DNA from: Diphasiastrum complanatum
Lineage: Eukaryota; Streptophyta; Lycopodiopsida; Lycopodiales; Lycopodiaceae
DNA length: 64,000 bases
NCBI GenBank assembly: GCA_029204225.1
Contig: CM055097.1
Location: forward strand, 71,894,452 to 71,958,451
Direction of reading: 5' to 3'
Shown one piece after another: positions 1 through 12,906 of the stretch (position 1 is its first letter; each line of letters starts with the position of its first letter). Position numbers and translations under genes: made by a program. Under the pieces are notes generated by a model. It was not told where the DNA came from, did no database searches, and was given only the letters and a program-made list of their open reading frames with translations.

Positions 1-219
1 ATCACATTTTAAAGTGAAAAATGAGAGAGGCGAAGTTTTGAGACTGCTGTCAAACTTCAAAGTAAAGGAGTCTCAAGCAATCACGTATTGTTTACAAGGG
101 ATACTTAATAAGCATGAAGGACTAATGTGATAAGCATCTTGTTCTAAATTGGAATGAGACTGAGTCTTGCTTGAAATTATCAGCCTTAATTCAGTACTCA
201 AATATTGCACAACTATGTC

Positions 220-404
220 CATTGTTCGGGAAAGCCGGCAAAGTCCAAGATTGGAATCTACATGGCGTGCTAAAAAACTTGCAAGTTAGGTCATAAAATA
301 ATGTATAACCCGCATGTATTGAGGGTCATCCTTGTGAAAAACATGAAAAGTTCCTGAAATATAGGTTTTTGGAGGGGAACCCCAAAAAGGTTTCCCGAAC
401 AATG
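220..404. repeat. 14-bp inverted repeat in non-coding DNA
   Basis: CATTGTTCGGGAAA at 220-233 is repeated in inverted orientation at 391-404 and encloses about 157 bp. No coding similarity is visible inside. It could be the ends of a small decayed element or chance. The rest of 1-1270 is AT-rich and shows no gene that I can recognise. Confidence 0.4.
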
Positions 405-750
405 CCCAAGTCCCTAAGAAAGCAAAGGTTTAACTTTGATTTGAAGTTTATGTATATTATATTAAATTGCAAAGAGTCAACTTAAACTTGAAGTTTATGT
501 ATATTAGATTGGATTTTAAATGGTAGAACACAACTAATAAAACCCAAAATGGCATTCAAGGAGTTAGAAATGACTCAAACTCTACCATGTACATCCCCTT
601 TGGTCTTAGCCAACACATATCACAAATGCAAACAAAAAGTTAAGTGATTTATAATAGTGGCATCTTTAGTGGATTAGGAAATACTAAGCAAAATGAAATT
701 CAAAAAACACACTAAGACATTCAATGAGCATCTACGTGACATTGGTCTAA

Positions 751-812
751 GGCCAATACAAAGCACAAATGCAAGACAAAAGGCCAATACAAAGCACAAA
801 TGTAAGACAAAA
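751..812. repeat. 31-bp tandem duplication
   Basis: Two adjacent 31-bp units, 751-781 and 782-812, start with GGCCAATACAAAGCAC and differ at a single base. This is a recent local duplication in otherwise featureless AT-rich DNA. Confidence 0.8.
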
Positions 813-1280
813 GGCATCTCCAACAAACTAAGATCTTGTACCTTTTAAGCATGTCTATCAACTTCTTTAGCTAAATGATGTGAATAAATTAAAAACTTAC
901 CAAAGATTTACAAATGAACTTGAAAATCAAGAATTAAGACAAACCTTACATAATAGATAGAAAATTTTAGCAAGTAGATTCAACTTTCTAGTCATGAAAA
1001 CAAAAGCAAAAACAAACAAAGAATCAATTTGATTAGAGCTCGTGACATTGCATATCATTCTCGCAATTGATCAATCGAGCCAAACATCATTAGCAATCAA
1101 AATATATTCTGAAGAAACAATAGCAATTGCAATTAAAAGAAAAACGGGTTTGCCTTGAAAGCCACAAAGGGAGCTCTACCAAGTAGAAGAAAATATCCAA
1201 ACGAACAAAAAATGGCCTCCTTTGCAAACAATCTAGAACGAGTAGCCAAAAAGGAAGTACATTAATACATGCTCATGAAA

Positions 1281-2850
1281 TCATGGAAAGGGTCTCCAGT
1301 GAAATCTAGGGTTGGCCGATAAGGCAATAGCACTCTGATTATCACAGAATAAAATTGTAAGACTGTATTGATACAGATTAACATCTGACAGTAAATTTCT
1401 CAACCAAAATGCTTTCTTAATAGATTGAGAAGCAACAATGTATTTTGCTTTTGTAGAAGAAAGTGCGATAGAGGTTTTCTTACGACTGTTCCATGAGATA
1501 GGAACGACGTTGAGGAAAAATGCAAATCTTGATGTGGACTTATGATTGTCTACATCTCCTCCCCAACTTGCATCAGAATATCCACTAAGCTGATGAAGAT
1601 TGTCGTTGCTGAATCTCCATAGCAGATGCACTGGTCCATGGTAGCTCGAATATACCTCATGACTCTTATGAGAGCCTTCCAATGGGTAATGTTAGGATTA
1701 GCCATATATTGTCCGAGTGAGCTTACTGCAAAAGAGATATCTGGTCTTGTACAGACCATTGCGTACATGAGAGATCCAAGTATCAATCGATAAGGATACT
1801 CTCTCATCTGCTCCTCTTCTTACTTGGTCTGGGGACATTGGTCCTTTGACAAATGCACACCTGAATCCATTGGTGAGTGAGCTAATTTACAATTCATTAG
1901 ATTGTATTTGTTAAGGACATTGTGAAGATACCTTTGTTGAGTGATGTAAATAAGTCGTCTCGCTCTGTCTCTGTGGATCTGAATGCCTAGACAAAAGGAG
2001 CTTCGCCTAGACAGTCATGTCAAACTCTGAAAATAGCATCTGCTTGGAATCCTTGACCAAGGTATTGTTGCTGAAGAGCAACGTATCATCCATGTATAAG
2101 GTGATGATAATGAAGGATTGTTGCATTGACTTGTAATAGACGTTGCAATCAACAGTGCTTGGTTTGAATCCTTGTTCGATGAGGAATGTGTTGATCCTCT
2201 GAAACCAAGCTCTGGCAGACTATTTCAAGCTGTAAAGTGCTTTGTGGAGTTTACAGACATGATTCTTTATACCTTCTAGAACGTATCCTTCGGGCTAGAT
2301 CATGTAGATGTCTTCTTGTATAACTCCATTCAGATAGGTTGTTTGCACATCAAGTTGATGTACTTCGAGGTCAGCAGCTGTAGCATAAGACGACCGTTCG
2401 GATCGACAAATGCTTGACTACTGGACTGAAAGTCTTGCTATAGTCGACGTTGGGGTTCTGAGTGAATCCTCGTGCTACCAGCCTTGCCTTCCTTCGATCA
2501 ATTGCTCTGTTGGCATTGTATTTGATCTTAAAGATCCATTTGCAATCAATGATATTACAGCCAATAGGAACTTTGACTAATGACCACGTCTAGTTCTTGA
2601 TCAGAGAGGAATACTCTATGTCCATAGCTTCTCTCCAGAGATCAGAGTCTAGTTGGCTGAGTGCCGTCGGTTCCTGTATCAAGAGACATGCAGACTCAAG
2701 AGTATACCTTGTGGGTTGTGTGCGCACTCGGCTTGATCTTCTGGGAGGATTCGACTGATGAATCACTCTTGAGATTTGCTGCTGGGTAGCAGCAACATCT
2801 TCGTCTGATTCGCTATCAAGAAGTGGGTCGACAATAGACACGTCGACCAT
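1281..2850 (-). pseudogene. Copia pol remnant: linker, reverse transcriptase, RNase H
   Basis: This is a decayed Ty1/Copia polyprotein read leftwards. The integrase-RT linker (2850-2590) is followed by the start of the reverse transcriptase, where LEVHQLDVQTTYLNG-type residues are read near 2330-2375. The catalytic YMDD is visible near 2085-2099. The RT C-terminus with SLMYAMVCTRPDISFA lies at 1807-1600, and RNase H with SDASWGGD, LSSTKAKY and CDNQSAIALS at 1682-1290. Several frameshifts and stops split it, including a frame change near 1620. Gag, protease and the integrase core are absent, and no LTR is recognisable to the left. It cannot be functional. Confidence 0.9.
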
Positions 2851-3174
2851 GCAAATTCCAAATTTAAAATCAACGATGGCTATCTAATCTCATAGATAAA
2901 AAATCCAAATATTTGAAAAGCCATTGAATTCCTCTCTACCACTCTTCTTGTCAATTCCCATTAGTGCCATCACCCACAATGCATCTCCAAGTTCATCATG
3001 GTCATGGTGGCCATGATGGATGGCCCTAACGCCATTTATGACTAGGCCTCTATCTTAATAAAAGACCTGTAAGCAATTGTTAAGTACCCAGTCTGAATCA
3101 CCTGTAGTGGTCTCATCACTACTTTGATCACCACCCATCTAGAATCCATTGATATCCTTATCCCCAGTCAATCC

Positions 3175-3400
3175 GAAAAAGTTGGCACCTGCGGGGGGAC
3201 CGTGAGGGGATTCGCCAAGGGTGCAGGGAAAGGCTCGAGGCATGCGAAACAAGTGCCCAGGTCGTTGCTGCGGGCAGGAGCCGGTACCCGGCCCAAGCAA
3301 CTGGGCGAGGTGCCGAGACGGATTTTCCGGGGCCGTGGCAGAGGCAGGAGCTCCCAGCGGCCGGGGCGGGGGCGCAGGAGGCGCCGGACGAACTCTTAGA
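3175..3400. other. GC-rich island
   Basis: About 225 bp is strikingly G+C-rich compared with the AT-rich surroundings. It is open in frames on both strands: an Arg/Gly-rich frame on + and a Pro/Ala-rich frame on -. Both look like composition effects rather than proteins. It lies just left of the Gypsy remnant at 3720-5415. I recognise no domain in it. It may be an LTR fragment, a transduplicated promoter or exon piece, or a CpG island. Confidence 0.45.
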
Positions 3401-3719
3401 TGATGCCACCATGCAGCTTGAAGCTTGTTAGCACACTCTTGATTTTTTTGAATATTCCTTATCCACACCTCAAGTTACATGCGTAACTCCTCCTTACACC
3501 TTACCATCCACCGAGTCTTTGGAATCGGCCTCCTATTTGAGGGTTTGGTCATCTTGAAACCATTGTCTATATGCTAGACACCCCCAACCCAATCTATAAA
3601 AGGTACTACAACAGCAAGAACATATAAACAATGATCGATCATTGATGCTCATACCTCCTTTGTTGCATATATAGTAGTAGGTGTAGCTAGACTGTTGAAG
3701 TGATGACAATTTGGGCATC

Positions 3720-5415
3720 TCGTATTTGCTTGTCAAAGCAAAGTCGCTTCAAACTAATTAGGGAAGACTGACATCTGGTATTTAGCCCCACGGAAGCGAT
3801 CTACAAGGTCATCCATCTTGACTTATTTTAATAGTCAATTTAATTAACCCCTTGTAATCCACACAAATCTAGAAATTTCCATCCTTCTTTGTTTTAAAAA
3901 GAACAAGAGCGCCCCATGGTGATGTACTACTGGGTTAGATATGTCTCATCCTCAAATAGTTTTTCATTTGATTTGAAATCTCTAACTTCTCTTTTTGAGA
4001 AAACCTATAAGGTTGCTTAGAGGTAGGTTGACTTCCTAGAATTAACTCTATTTTGTACCTAGATCATGGTGGTAAACCATGAGGTGATTTATTGGAAATA
4101 CATCTTTGAATTCACTTATGATCTGATGTTTCATTGCTTGTTTGTGATCTAAATCTACTTAATTACAAATTACTAAGAATCCACAATCATTTCAATACAC
4201 ATCAAAAACATCAGCAATAGAAATTGCAAACATTGAAATAACTTCATACTGCTAAAAATCAAATGCTTCCATTATATTACCTATGGAAATTGCATCTAAT
4301 GGATGTACAAAATTATTACCAAATAAAGTAACTACCTTGTCAGCCTCTTGAAAGTGAGAACATGCTTCTCAAACCAATAATCAAAGAAGGTACTAAATAA
4401 CCACTCATATCCAAAAATTAAATTAGTACAAGCTAGGTTCAAAATAGAAAAATCAACTAATTCTTTGTGATCTTGGATATGCACTAGGAGATTCAATAGT
4501 CTCACGTTCCAAGTCTGCAAATCTACTCCTAAAGCTAGATAAACTTGATATGATTGTTGGCTTTAGTTGTCACAAGATGAGAATTGATAAAACTATGAGT
4601 AGAACATACTAATTTTTTAATCCTTAAATGTGCCTTTTTAATGAAATAAATCATTAGGCAAGAAAGAAACAATACTAAAAGAAAATTCACACTCACAATC
4701 ACACATGTTAATTTCTAAAGTTATACCTTTACCACCAAGGATTTCGATGAGTCTATGTCATAGGTTTCTTCCTTTTCGGACAAAACTTCATCATACGCCA
4801 AGATTGTTGCAAATGAAAAACATAGTCTTCTTTTTAGCTTTGATCCAGGATAGAGAATTTTTCATCTTCTTTTTTCTTTAGTGGTTTTGATGCCATTTGA
4901 TCCAATTCATCAAAATATATGCTTTCGCAATTTGACAAGCATCTTCAAGGTTATGAAGCACATTTCTTCTACATTCATTCTGATAATCAGCTGACAACCC
5001 TAGGACAAACTGCCAAAGTACCAATTTCATATCAAATGATGAAACTTGATTCTAGAGCTCCATGATTTCTTGGATATAAGAATCTATTTCCCATCTCACA
5101 GTTTATGAACTTTTGATAATATTAGACATCATCCACAATGACAAAAGCTTTTTTGAAGACTTCCATAAATGCATCCCAAGTAGTGAATTTAATAGTCAGA
5201 TAATGAAACCACAACGATGTCTTTTCGTGAAGAAATAAAACCATTCTCTCAATTTTCTTCTCCTCAAAAACACCATGGAGACTAAAGTAACTATCCCATT
5301 TCCACAACTTCCAACTTCTTCTCCTCTCTCGTGTAAGTCTCTGGTTGGAATTCGAAAATTTAGAGAAGACAATAATTTCACTTGGTTCATCAAAACCTCC
5401 ATTTGTTGGTTTCAC
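3720..5415 (-). pseudogene. Gypsy gag-protease-RT remnant
   Basis: This is a degenerate Ty3/Gypsy body on the minus strand. The gag domain (5415-5122) shows the retrotransposon-gag pattern of a Trp-rich stretch ending in WDAFMEVFKKAFV. A protease-like segment (4520-4332) ends with LACTNLIFGYEWL, which fits the conserved ILG-DWL region of Gypsy proteases. The RT begins at 3930-3780 with PWGALVLF, KKDGNF and CVDYKGL, then decays. Many stops and frameshifts separate these blocks. Integrase is not found. Confidence 0.8.
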
Positions 5416-5419
5416 AAAT

Positions 5420-6930
5420 TATTCCTTTAGTTCATGTCATTAAGTGCATTACTCAATTGGTGAAAATTTTGCATGTTGTAGGAGGGGGTATAACAGGATT
5501 TGTAGCTTTTTCAATCATCTTGAATTATATATTATGAGAAAATAACTTACTTCAATTAATAAATACAGTCGTTTTTAATTAAGTGAGATATAGTGACCAA
5601 ATTCTGACTGAACTTAATCCTAAGTATGGTCATTTCATAAATCTAAATTCATTTTTTAGATAACTCCAAAAGTTTAAAATTCAAAATTTTAGAATTTAAT
5701 TATTTAAAAAACAAACTTATGTAACTTAAGAATTTGATGAAAAATATTGTCAATACAAAGGCGATTGAAACCGAAACAATGACATACTATTGGATTTCTA
5801 ATGTCATTAATCTAATGTCATACATGCATGCAAATCATATGACATTAGTTGTAAAATGTCATTACTGAATTTTTTTAAAACGTAAAATTCAGTTTTACAA
5901 AAATCATCAGCCACTATCAGTGATTTACGATAGAATCATTAGAACACATGCGTATAATCACTCAAAACAATTGTAGATATGATCATGCATGCCAAAATTA
6001 CTCACAAAATTGTCATGCAACCAATTTTCACAAGCACAATACATTGAAGTTTGAAAAAACAAAAACCAGAAAAATTTGCATTTTAATCAGATTTTACTCA
6101 CAAATTAGCAAAATTTCGAATCTCCATAACTTGAACGACAGTGCACCAAATTGGTCATATTTGTTAGAATCACAAAGAAGCAAAATCACCCAACCATCGA
6201 GAAGCCACCAATCAATCTTCAACATCACCCTCGAGCCATGGGATAAGATGTAGGTGTAGAGAGAGAAAACTGGTAATGAAAACCACAAACTAGAATGGTA
6301 GTAGGGCAAGTTCCTACCTGGATATATAGTCTCATCTTCTCCCATGCGTGGCACCATGCAAGCCAAAAATATCTTAAAAGCATTTTTCATTACTATTGAT
6401 ACTCTACACATGCCAATAGCCATCATAACCCATGTACTAGCTTCACATATGTGATTGGGCCCTCACAAGGTTATTAATCACATTACTGGCCTAGTATAGA
6501 ATAACAAGGCATAACCAATAATCTCATGTATTGGAGTGTTGTGTATCCAAGTATAGAATTATGTCGAATCATTTATGCAGGACATGGACGTAGGACATGG
6601 ACATAGCAAATTCTAACTCCACCATTAATCTAAATGGCATAGGCTACTTGTGTGTGACAATTTGTAGAAAATGGTTTTATATATGATGGCTTTGTACTTC
6701 TACCAAATTCACAAATTGACATTGTTTTATTCACAATCAAATTTCTTACATTCTAACAACATCTCTCTATATATTTCATTCTATGTTCCTCCCACATACA
6801 CCAAATCATAAAAAACAGAACATTATCTCTCTCTCTCTCTCTCTAGAAATTGTGTATTGTAATGTAATGTTAATTTATTTATTTTTGTAAGTCTATTCTA
6901 AACTCATTATATTTTATAATTAACATTCTC
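5420..6930. other. AT-rich region without recognisable gene
   Basis: About 1.5 kb contains no reading frame with family similarity that I can see. It includes the ATGACATT motif cluster listed separately and a short CT run near 6828-6843. The longest frames lack motifs and look fortuitous. Confidence 0.5.
5778..5865. repeat. Clustered ATGACATT motifs with short inverted repeat
   Basis: Five copies of AATGTCAT or its complement lie within about 90 bp. One pair forms a 10-bp inverted repeat, CTAATGTCAT at 5812-5821 and ATGACATTAG at 5839-5848. This density is typical of sub-terminal repeats of DNA transposons, but no transposase or matching far end is seen. Confidence 0.4.
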
Positions 6931-6951
6931 TCTCTATTCTACTCTTACACA

Positions 6952-8566
6952 TGATCGATTGCCAAGTCAATTTTGGGCTGAGGCAATAGTTGCAGCAGTA
7001 CACCTGCAGAACAGATCAACAATGATTGCCCTAGAAAACAAGCAACATACGAAATGTGGACATGTAGAAAGCTTGATCTGTCATACGTGCGTGTATTCGG
7101 ATGTGCAGCATACAAGCACATACCAAAGGAAAAAAAAAACAAGCTCAATGGAAAATTAGAGTAGACAATCATGGTCGGATATTCGAACGGATCAAAAGTC
7201 TACAGACTCTACAATCCAACCACAAAGAAATTCGTGTCGAGTAGAGATGTGAAGTTCGATGAGTCCACATTCCCTGGATTGAAGGATGAAAAAGGCCATG
7301 AGATGTTCACACTAATGCCGATTCGAGGGAGATTGAGGACAAACATCAAATTAGAATGTTAAGCCGCAGACTCTAGAGCAGCAAGAAGCCGAAGATCAAC
7401 CCAACGAAGAAGAAACATTTGAGCAGCGACGAATCGAACCCAGAAGGTCAACAAGACAAAGAAAACCTCTAGATTGATACACTGACAATCTTCGATGGAG
7501 CGAAGGCACAAAGTTCGAGTACTGCAACTTCACTGAAGAGCCAACAACATATCAAGAGACTGTTCAAAGTCCAGAGGGAGAATTCTAGAAGCAGGCAATG
7601 CCATAGGAAATCAAATTAATGAGACAAAATGAGGCATGGACTCTAGAGCCACTGCCTGAAAATAAAAAGATCGTTGATTGCAAGTGGGTATACAAAAGGA
7701 AAATCAAATCAGATGGCACTGTCGGATGCTACAAAGCAAGGCTTGTCGCAAAGAGCTACACACAAAGGTACGACGTCGATTATTTCGACATGTATTCGCC
7801 AATAATGGTGAAAATGACAAGCATTCGACTATTCCTTTCATACGCAACGAAATACAATCTGGAAATTCACCAGATTGAATTAAAGACAGCCTTTCTCCAC
7901 TAAGATCTAGAGGAAGAAATCTTCATGAAGTAGCCTGAAGAATTTGAAGACCCCGACAATCGACAATATGTCTGTCGATTGCAGCGATGCATTTATGGCA
8001 TGACGCATTGGCAAATGGTGAAACAAATCCTGCAATATCTGAAGAGTTCCCAAAATATGGGATTAACCTACAAAACAAAGAAGACAAAGGATTTGAACTG
8101 CACCACTACAGTGATGCAAGTTGGGCAAGCTGCAAAGATGATAGCAAGTCTGTGACAGGAGGATGTTCGATAGCGTGTGGAGCAGCAATCAACTGGATAT
8201 GCAAGATGCAAACCTTGGTGGCTCAATTCTCATGCGAAGCTGAATATGTCGTAGCTTCAAAAATCGAGAACGAGGTAGTCTGGTTGCAGATGATGTTGGA
8301 GGCAATTGGCATACCACAAGGAGAACCATGCACGTTAATGGTGGATTCTCAAAGTGCCATATATCCGTCCTAGAATCATGTTTTCCACTCAAAGACGAAA
8401 CATATACCTCTGAAGTACCATCATATTCGAGACTTGATCTCAAAAAAAGAGCTCAAGGTCCAGTACGTAATATCTGAGTTGTAGATTTGCTCACGAAGTC
8501 GTTCGACAAATCACTCTTCGCAAGGCAAAGAAAGACAATTGGATTAAATAAAGGTTTAAGAGGGAG
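6952..8566 (+). pseudogene. Copia pol 3' half (integrase end, RT, RNase H)
   Basis: This Copia body is 5'-truncated. It starts in the C-terminal part of integrase (PSQFWAEAIVAAVHLQNRS near 6958), followed by the post-integrase linker (7171-7600). The RT N-terminus (7619-7903) has CKWVYKRKIKSDG and KARLVAKSYTQ. Near 7990-8010 the RT jumps from the LQRCIYG motif to the post-palm QMVKQILQYLK region, so the catalytic YxDD segment is deleted. RNase H follows (8090-8370) with SDASWASCKDD and CEAEYVVAS. A purine tract at 8558-8566 lies directly before the LTR. Stops at several places make it a pseudogene. Confidence 0.9.
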
Positions 8567-9240
8567 TGTCAGAAATTGTGAACTCCTACAACTTTGTTGC
8601 AAAGGTGACGAAGCGAAATGAAACAAAGGTCGAAGGGCGACCATACCCCGAAGGTTGAACATACCTCGAAGACTGAAAAACACAAAACAAAAGACACGAA
8701 ACAAAATGAAATGAAGATGAAGGAAAACAATTTGCGCTGCCAACTGGCAGCTCGACGAGCGTGGTGTATTGTACTTCACGCTCAGTTGAAAGAATTAGCA
8801 ATAACAGAGAATAACGAACTAGTTGATTAGCATTGACTTGTCTTGTAATTTTTTTTTACCTGTCATGTAAACTCCACACAGTGGAGATAAATACACATTT
8901 TGATCAACACGAAAAAGAAGATAGAGAGACAAAAAATAGAGAGAATAGATGTACATGAAAATCTGCCAATGAGCAGAACACAACAATTGAGCTAAGCGTC
9001 AGGCCGCCAACGAGCGAGACACTGACCAACTCACTCGAATATAAAAAACAGACAATATAATTACTCTCTTCTCCATCTCATTGTTCTCATCATCTTGATT
9101 GCTCGAATCTTTTTTGTTCTGTGATCTATAGTCGCTTGTTTAGGATCCTGAAGATTCCACAAAAGAAACCGAAGTGAACACGAACATAATAGGATTCGCT
9201 TTGTGCGATAGGACGCATCGTCGTATGATTCCATAGTTAC
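8567..9240 (+). repeat. 3' LTR of the Copia element at 6952
   Basis: The sequence TGTCAGAAATTG starts right after the AAGAGGGAG polypurine tract, which is where a Copia 3' LTR should begin. A possible promoter (GATAAATACACA) lies near 8885. The right boundary is not certain because no second copy of this LTR is in the window. About 9240 is a guess based on the change to Gypsy-like sequence. Confidence 0.6.
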
Positions 9241-9289
9241 ATTTTTTATACAATTATTTGGTTATCAATGAATAGGGAGCAAATTTTAA

Positions 9290-10060
9290 GATCAACCTAC
9301 GTTAACATAAGATATCCAACGATGTCAGCCACCCATTCTAGAATGGCATTGACATGGAATAATATGTCATCCAGGAGCTCATCATCTACCCCTTTGCTAT
9401 CAAGTATGTTGCATATCCATGAGAAGTGATTGGCTCTCAAGTATCTTTGCTCTCAAGATAGTGTTGCTTTTCCTTGCAAATGACAATTTTAAAGCCGAAC
9501 TCTTGAAGAAGACGAAGGGATTGGGCCAGGAGGTAATGGTGAAATTTCTTCATGCTATATATCGTTGCTAGCACTTCTCGCTTGGTGGTAGTATAGTTTA
9601 TATCTATGGTGACTGTCTATTGGCAAAATACATTGGATAATCCTTTTTAAACCCCCTAGCTATGTAAGGGCACTCCCTACGACATATTTGGAAGCGTCCA
9701 CATGGACATGAAATTCTATGGTCCAGATTGGGGAATGTAGGATTGGGGTAGTTACTAAGGCTCTCTTGAGTTTATAAACAGCCTCAAGGATGGTCATTTG
9801 ATAAATCAAAAAGGCTAGCTTGGCAAAATCCAAAATAAACCTGGGATAATAGTTTTAGTGTCGCATAAAAATATCAACTTTGCAAATAGTCACGAGTTTA
9901 GACATCCCAATTATTATGTAGATTTTTTGTACATCAGTAGCTATACCATTCTTTGAAATAATATGGCTTAGCATTATGTTGTGCATAATCAAGAATTGAC
10001 ATTTGGCCAAATTTAGAGTTATACCAAATAATCGACATTGTATGAACACTTTCTCCAAGC
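9290..10060 (-). pseudogene. Gypsy RT C-terminus and RNase H remnant
   Basis: Read leftwards, the segment 10058-9855 has the post-palm Gypsy RT signature (EKVFIQCR, LNLAKCQF, HIISKNGIATD). It is followed by the RT-RNase H connection (FILDFAKLAFLIY) and a VHVDASKYVVGSAL block that fits the start of RNase H near 9700. The same family is represented at 40510-41690 and 57080-58184. Frameshifts and stops are frequent. Confidence 0.8.
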
Positions 10061-10828
10061 AAGTTAAATGCTTGGCCTATTGTTGGCCATTTCCAATGCC
10101 ATGCAATGTCCAATGCCCAATGCACAATGCATGTAAATAAATACTGAGGTCTCACACAAGCTCGATTTTTGTAAGTTATGTAATTAAATAAAAGTCAGAC
10201 ACCTCATAACGGTGCACTTGTACTACCCAAAGTGCCTTGAAGCATTAATAAGTAGTAAATTTTGATTGAGTGTGCCTCAAAGCACAATAGAAATTTATGT
10301 GGCATGGCTCAAGTAGGAATTGTAAGAAGAATTCATTGTAAAGTCAAGTTACTTGCAAAATAAATAAAATCAAGATAACTTGGACTCTCAAGTTTTAGAA
10401 ATGACAATAAGCAAGTGCCACTTCAACTCTTTTGGACCCAACTACATAAGCCAAATGTTTTGTTACGGGATTCTTATAAGATTCCTACTAGAATCTTCTA
10501 ACAGATTTCAGCTATCATAAATCATACAAAAAATATCCAAATGTGGAATCACAACCCCAAGACTACAGAGAGCGTCGACGATAGAACGACAACGGAGCTC
10601 CAAAACCTTTATCCACCAGAAGCGTCACTGCCAACAAAAGTCGCCAAGTAGCGGACCGTGACCGATAAGCAAAAACAAAGCCTGGTGCCCCACAAACACA
10701 TTTCACGGTGACAGGAATAAACGCATGGCCAAGTCAACAAAAGAGCTACCAAGAATTTGAAATCAGACACCCGTAAAATGATGCATTGTACTCACAAGAC
10801 AAAGGCATGAGAATTAAGGGTAGTCTAG

Positions 10829-11086
10829 CTCTCAAATGGGCCCAAAGCGAAAAGGGACCCAAGAGCTCCCATTAAATGCTACAGATGTGGAGATAATCAC
10901 CAGATTGTCGAGTGCTCCAACAAGCCACAAGGCAACATCATACCACTTTGTCAAGATTGTGGGTATAGACACCCATATCTAGTGTGTCCATTTAGGAAGG
11001 AAAAACAGGGAGAGGCTTCTACCCTACTGCACTTGATGAGTGTGGTTGGAATGCCGAAAATATTTATTGTACCTGTGTTCATCTAG
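10829..11086 (+). pseudogene. Gag-like fragment with two zinc knuckles
   Basis: An open frame without an upstream ATG runs from 10829 to a TAG at 11084-11086. It encodes two Cys/His clusters, CYRCGDNHQIVEC and CQDCGYRHPYLVC, each with CX2CX3HX4C spacing. The canonical retroviral knuckle is CX2CX4HX4C, so both knuckles lack one residue. The clusters are 16 residues apart and sit between basic residues, as in nucleocapsid regions. No protease follows. A retrotransposon gag relic is the simplest reading, but a CCHC host protein fragment is possible. Confidence 0.55.
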
Positions 11087-11267
11087 ACAAGAGCACAAAA
11101 ACATCTAGAAAAGGAACCAACAAAATATGCTATTAAGCTAGGCTTTAATAGTTTTATGTACGATATATACATGGGTTTCAAAATAGGCCACATGAGGAAA
11201 AAGTTTATTTCAAATGATTGTTGTTTTTCTATAACTATTAATTTTGTTTATTTGAAAACTTACTCAT

Positions 11268-11406
11268 ATGGCATGTACTCTTTCTCAAGTCATGCTAGAA
11301 TCTACAAGCTCAGACCTTCCTTGACATTATTCATAAATGATAATAGAATGGCATTTGCTCTTTCTTAAGTCATGCTAGAATTTACAAGCTTGGACTTTCC
11401 TTGACA
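11268..11406. repeat. Direct repeat with 80-bp period
   Basis: A 59-bp block at 11268-11326 is repeated at 11348-11406 with about eight differences. Both copies include AAGTCATGCTAGAAT and CCTTGACA. No gene is associated. Confidence 0.8.
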
Positions 11407-11849
11407 ATGACTACTCAAATCAAAAGAGTGATGGGAGAAGCAAGATTCCACATTTTGTCCTACATAGTCAACAAATGAACATTCTTCATGCAACCAAGTC
11501 TCTATGAGCATGCTCCCAAATATCCATATTTTATTAACCAATAATCGATTCACCTTTCAAATTGAAAATGATTTAACTATTTTTTGTATCTAGATTTAAA
11601 ATAAAATAGAAGATGTCAATTGAATGTGTGAAAGTGAAAAGTATGCCATTTTGAAATAATCCAATTTCTAAGTTTCATATTGAGCATTGGACCCACGTTC
11701 CGAGCATCATTGCATTTTTGACACCCTTGCTTTGCAAAATGACACACAAACACTAAATTATTTTAATTGAAGGCCTTTTTATTTTGCAAACATTAAAAGA
11801 CTAGCATATTTTCACAAAATGTACATATACGTAATGTTAGGTGCTCAGG

Positions 11850-12130
11850 TTTGCTTTGTATTTTGAAAGCACCTTCAGGAGTGAAATATGAATTCACCAT
11901 TCTCTTTCCTCCGGAATCTCTCTACAGAATGTTCGTTCTCTCTCCGAATTGTGCATTCTCTCTCCACCTTCTCACCTTGCATTACGTCATGGAATGCTCG
12001 TGGACCTCGGGCCTTCCTTGCGGGTCAGGGCCCTCCCCTCGGACTCCCGCCCTCAAGCAAGGGCCCTCCCTGTAAAGAAGGCCCTCGGACGGGACCTTCC
12101 ACGATACAAGAAATTAGCATCATCAAGCTA
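11850..12130. other. Locally GC-rich non-coding block
   Basis: Around 11990-12100 the sequence becomes GC-rich, with repeated GGGCCCTC-type palindromic words. Overlapping frames are open but share no domain. One frame contains SWNARG, reminiscent of the start of LINE endonucleases, but nothing else in the frame supports that. Confidence 0.35.
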
Positions 12131-12906
12131 AGGTTAAATAGTCCCAAGTAAAAAGAATGGATGGGGAACCATCATAAGTGAAGTAAAAAGGACACTAAGC
12201 ATGCCAAGTAGAGAGGCACTCATAGACCTCTATATAACTTTATTAAATTGCAAAGCAAACGATAAACAAGTAGCGGCGAGATAAAAGTGTAGAGACGTCA
12301 AAAACTTGTTGATTTGGGAGCTAGGCAAATATGCCAGAGTGCCAAGAGCTTGCACACATGCTATAACATAAAGGATAAACGCTTCTGGATGTGTGAATCA
12401 TGCCCAACAACAACAACAACAAGAGGATAGAGGATACATAAAGTGCTGATGGAGCCCCCCAATTAGGGCAAACTCGGTGCAAAGGACAATAAAAGAACAA
12501 GTGTTGGATGAAGTCCTTGGCAAACTGGACAACGACCAGTCACGAAGAAAAATTCAAATGGGTAGTGACACAAGGAAATGGAGCTTACAATCTAAAACTG
12601 CCTTAGCCAGAAAATTTCCAAGTGGGTGCTACGTCAGTGCATTCAGTTTGCTGACTTTGCTCCTTGTTCAGGAATCGGGTTGTTTCTGGGCTGCCTTCAT
12701 TTTGACCGCTTCTCGCCTTTATTTCACACTTAAAATGCTAACAAATATCAACTCTTGGGAGCTGAACTAGAGAGGAACAGGTGAAAGGAACGACTTCTCA
12801 TTCTGTTTGTTTCAAAGCCTTGCTTGTGAATTTAAGGAACTAAGCAGATCACTTGGAAGTTTTCTTTTCAGCCCTGAGAATTCAGTGTTTGTGCAGATTT
12901 GAATCC

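Noticed and set aside
3124-3468. Arg/Gly-rich and Pro-rich proteins in the GC island
   Set aside because: Open frames on both strands are expected from GC-rich sequence lacking TA-rich stops. No domain or splice context is visible.
11888-12151. LINE endonuclease start (SWNARG)
   Set aside because: A six-residue resemblance only. The following residues do not fit the endonuclease domain.
12477-12770. 97-residue frame upstream of the SDR gene
   Set aside because: No recognisable motif. It lies in the presumed promoter region and looks fortuitous.
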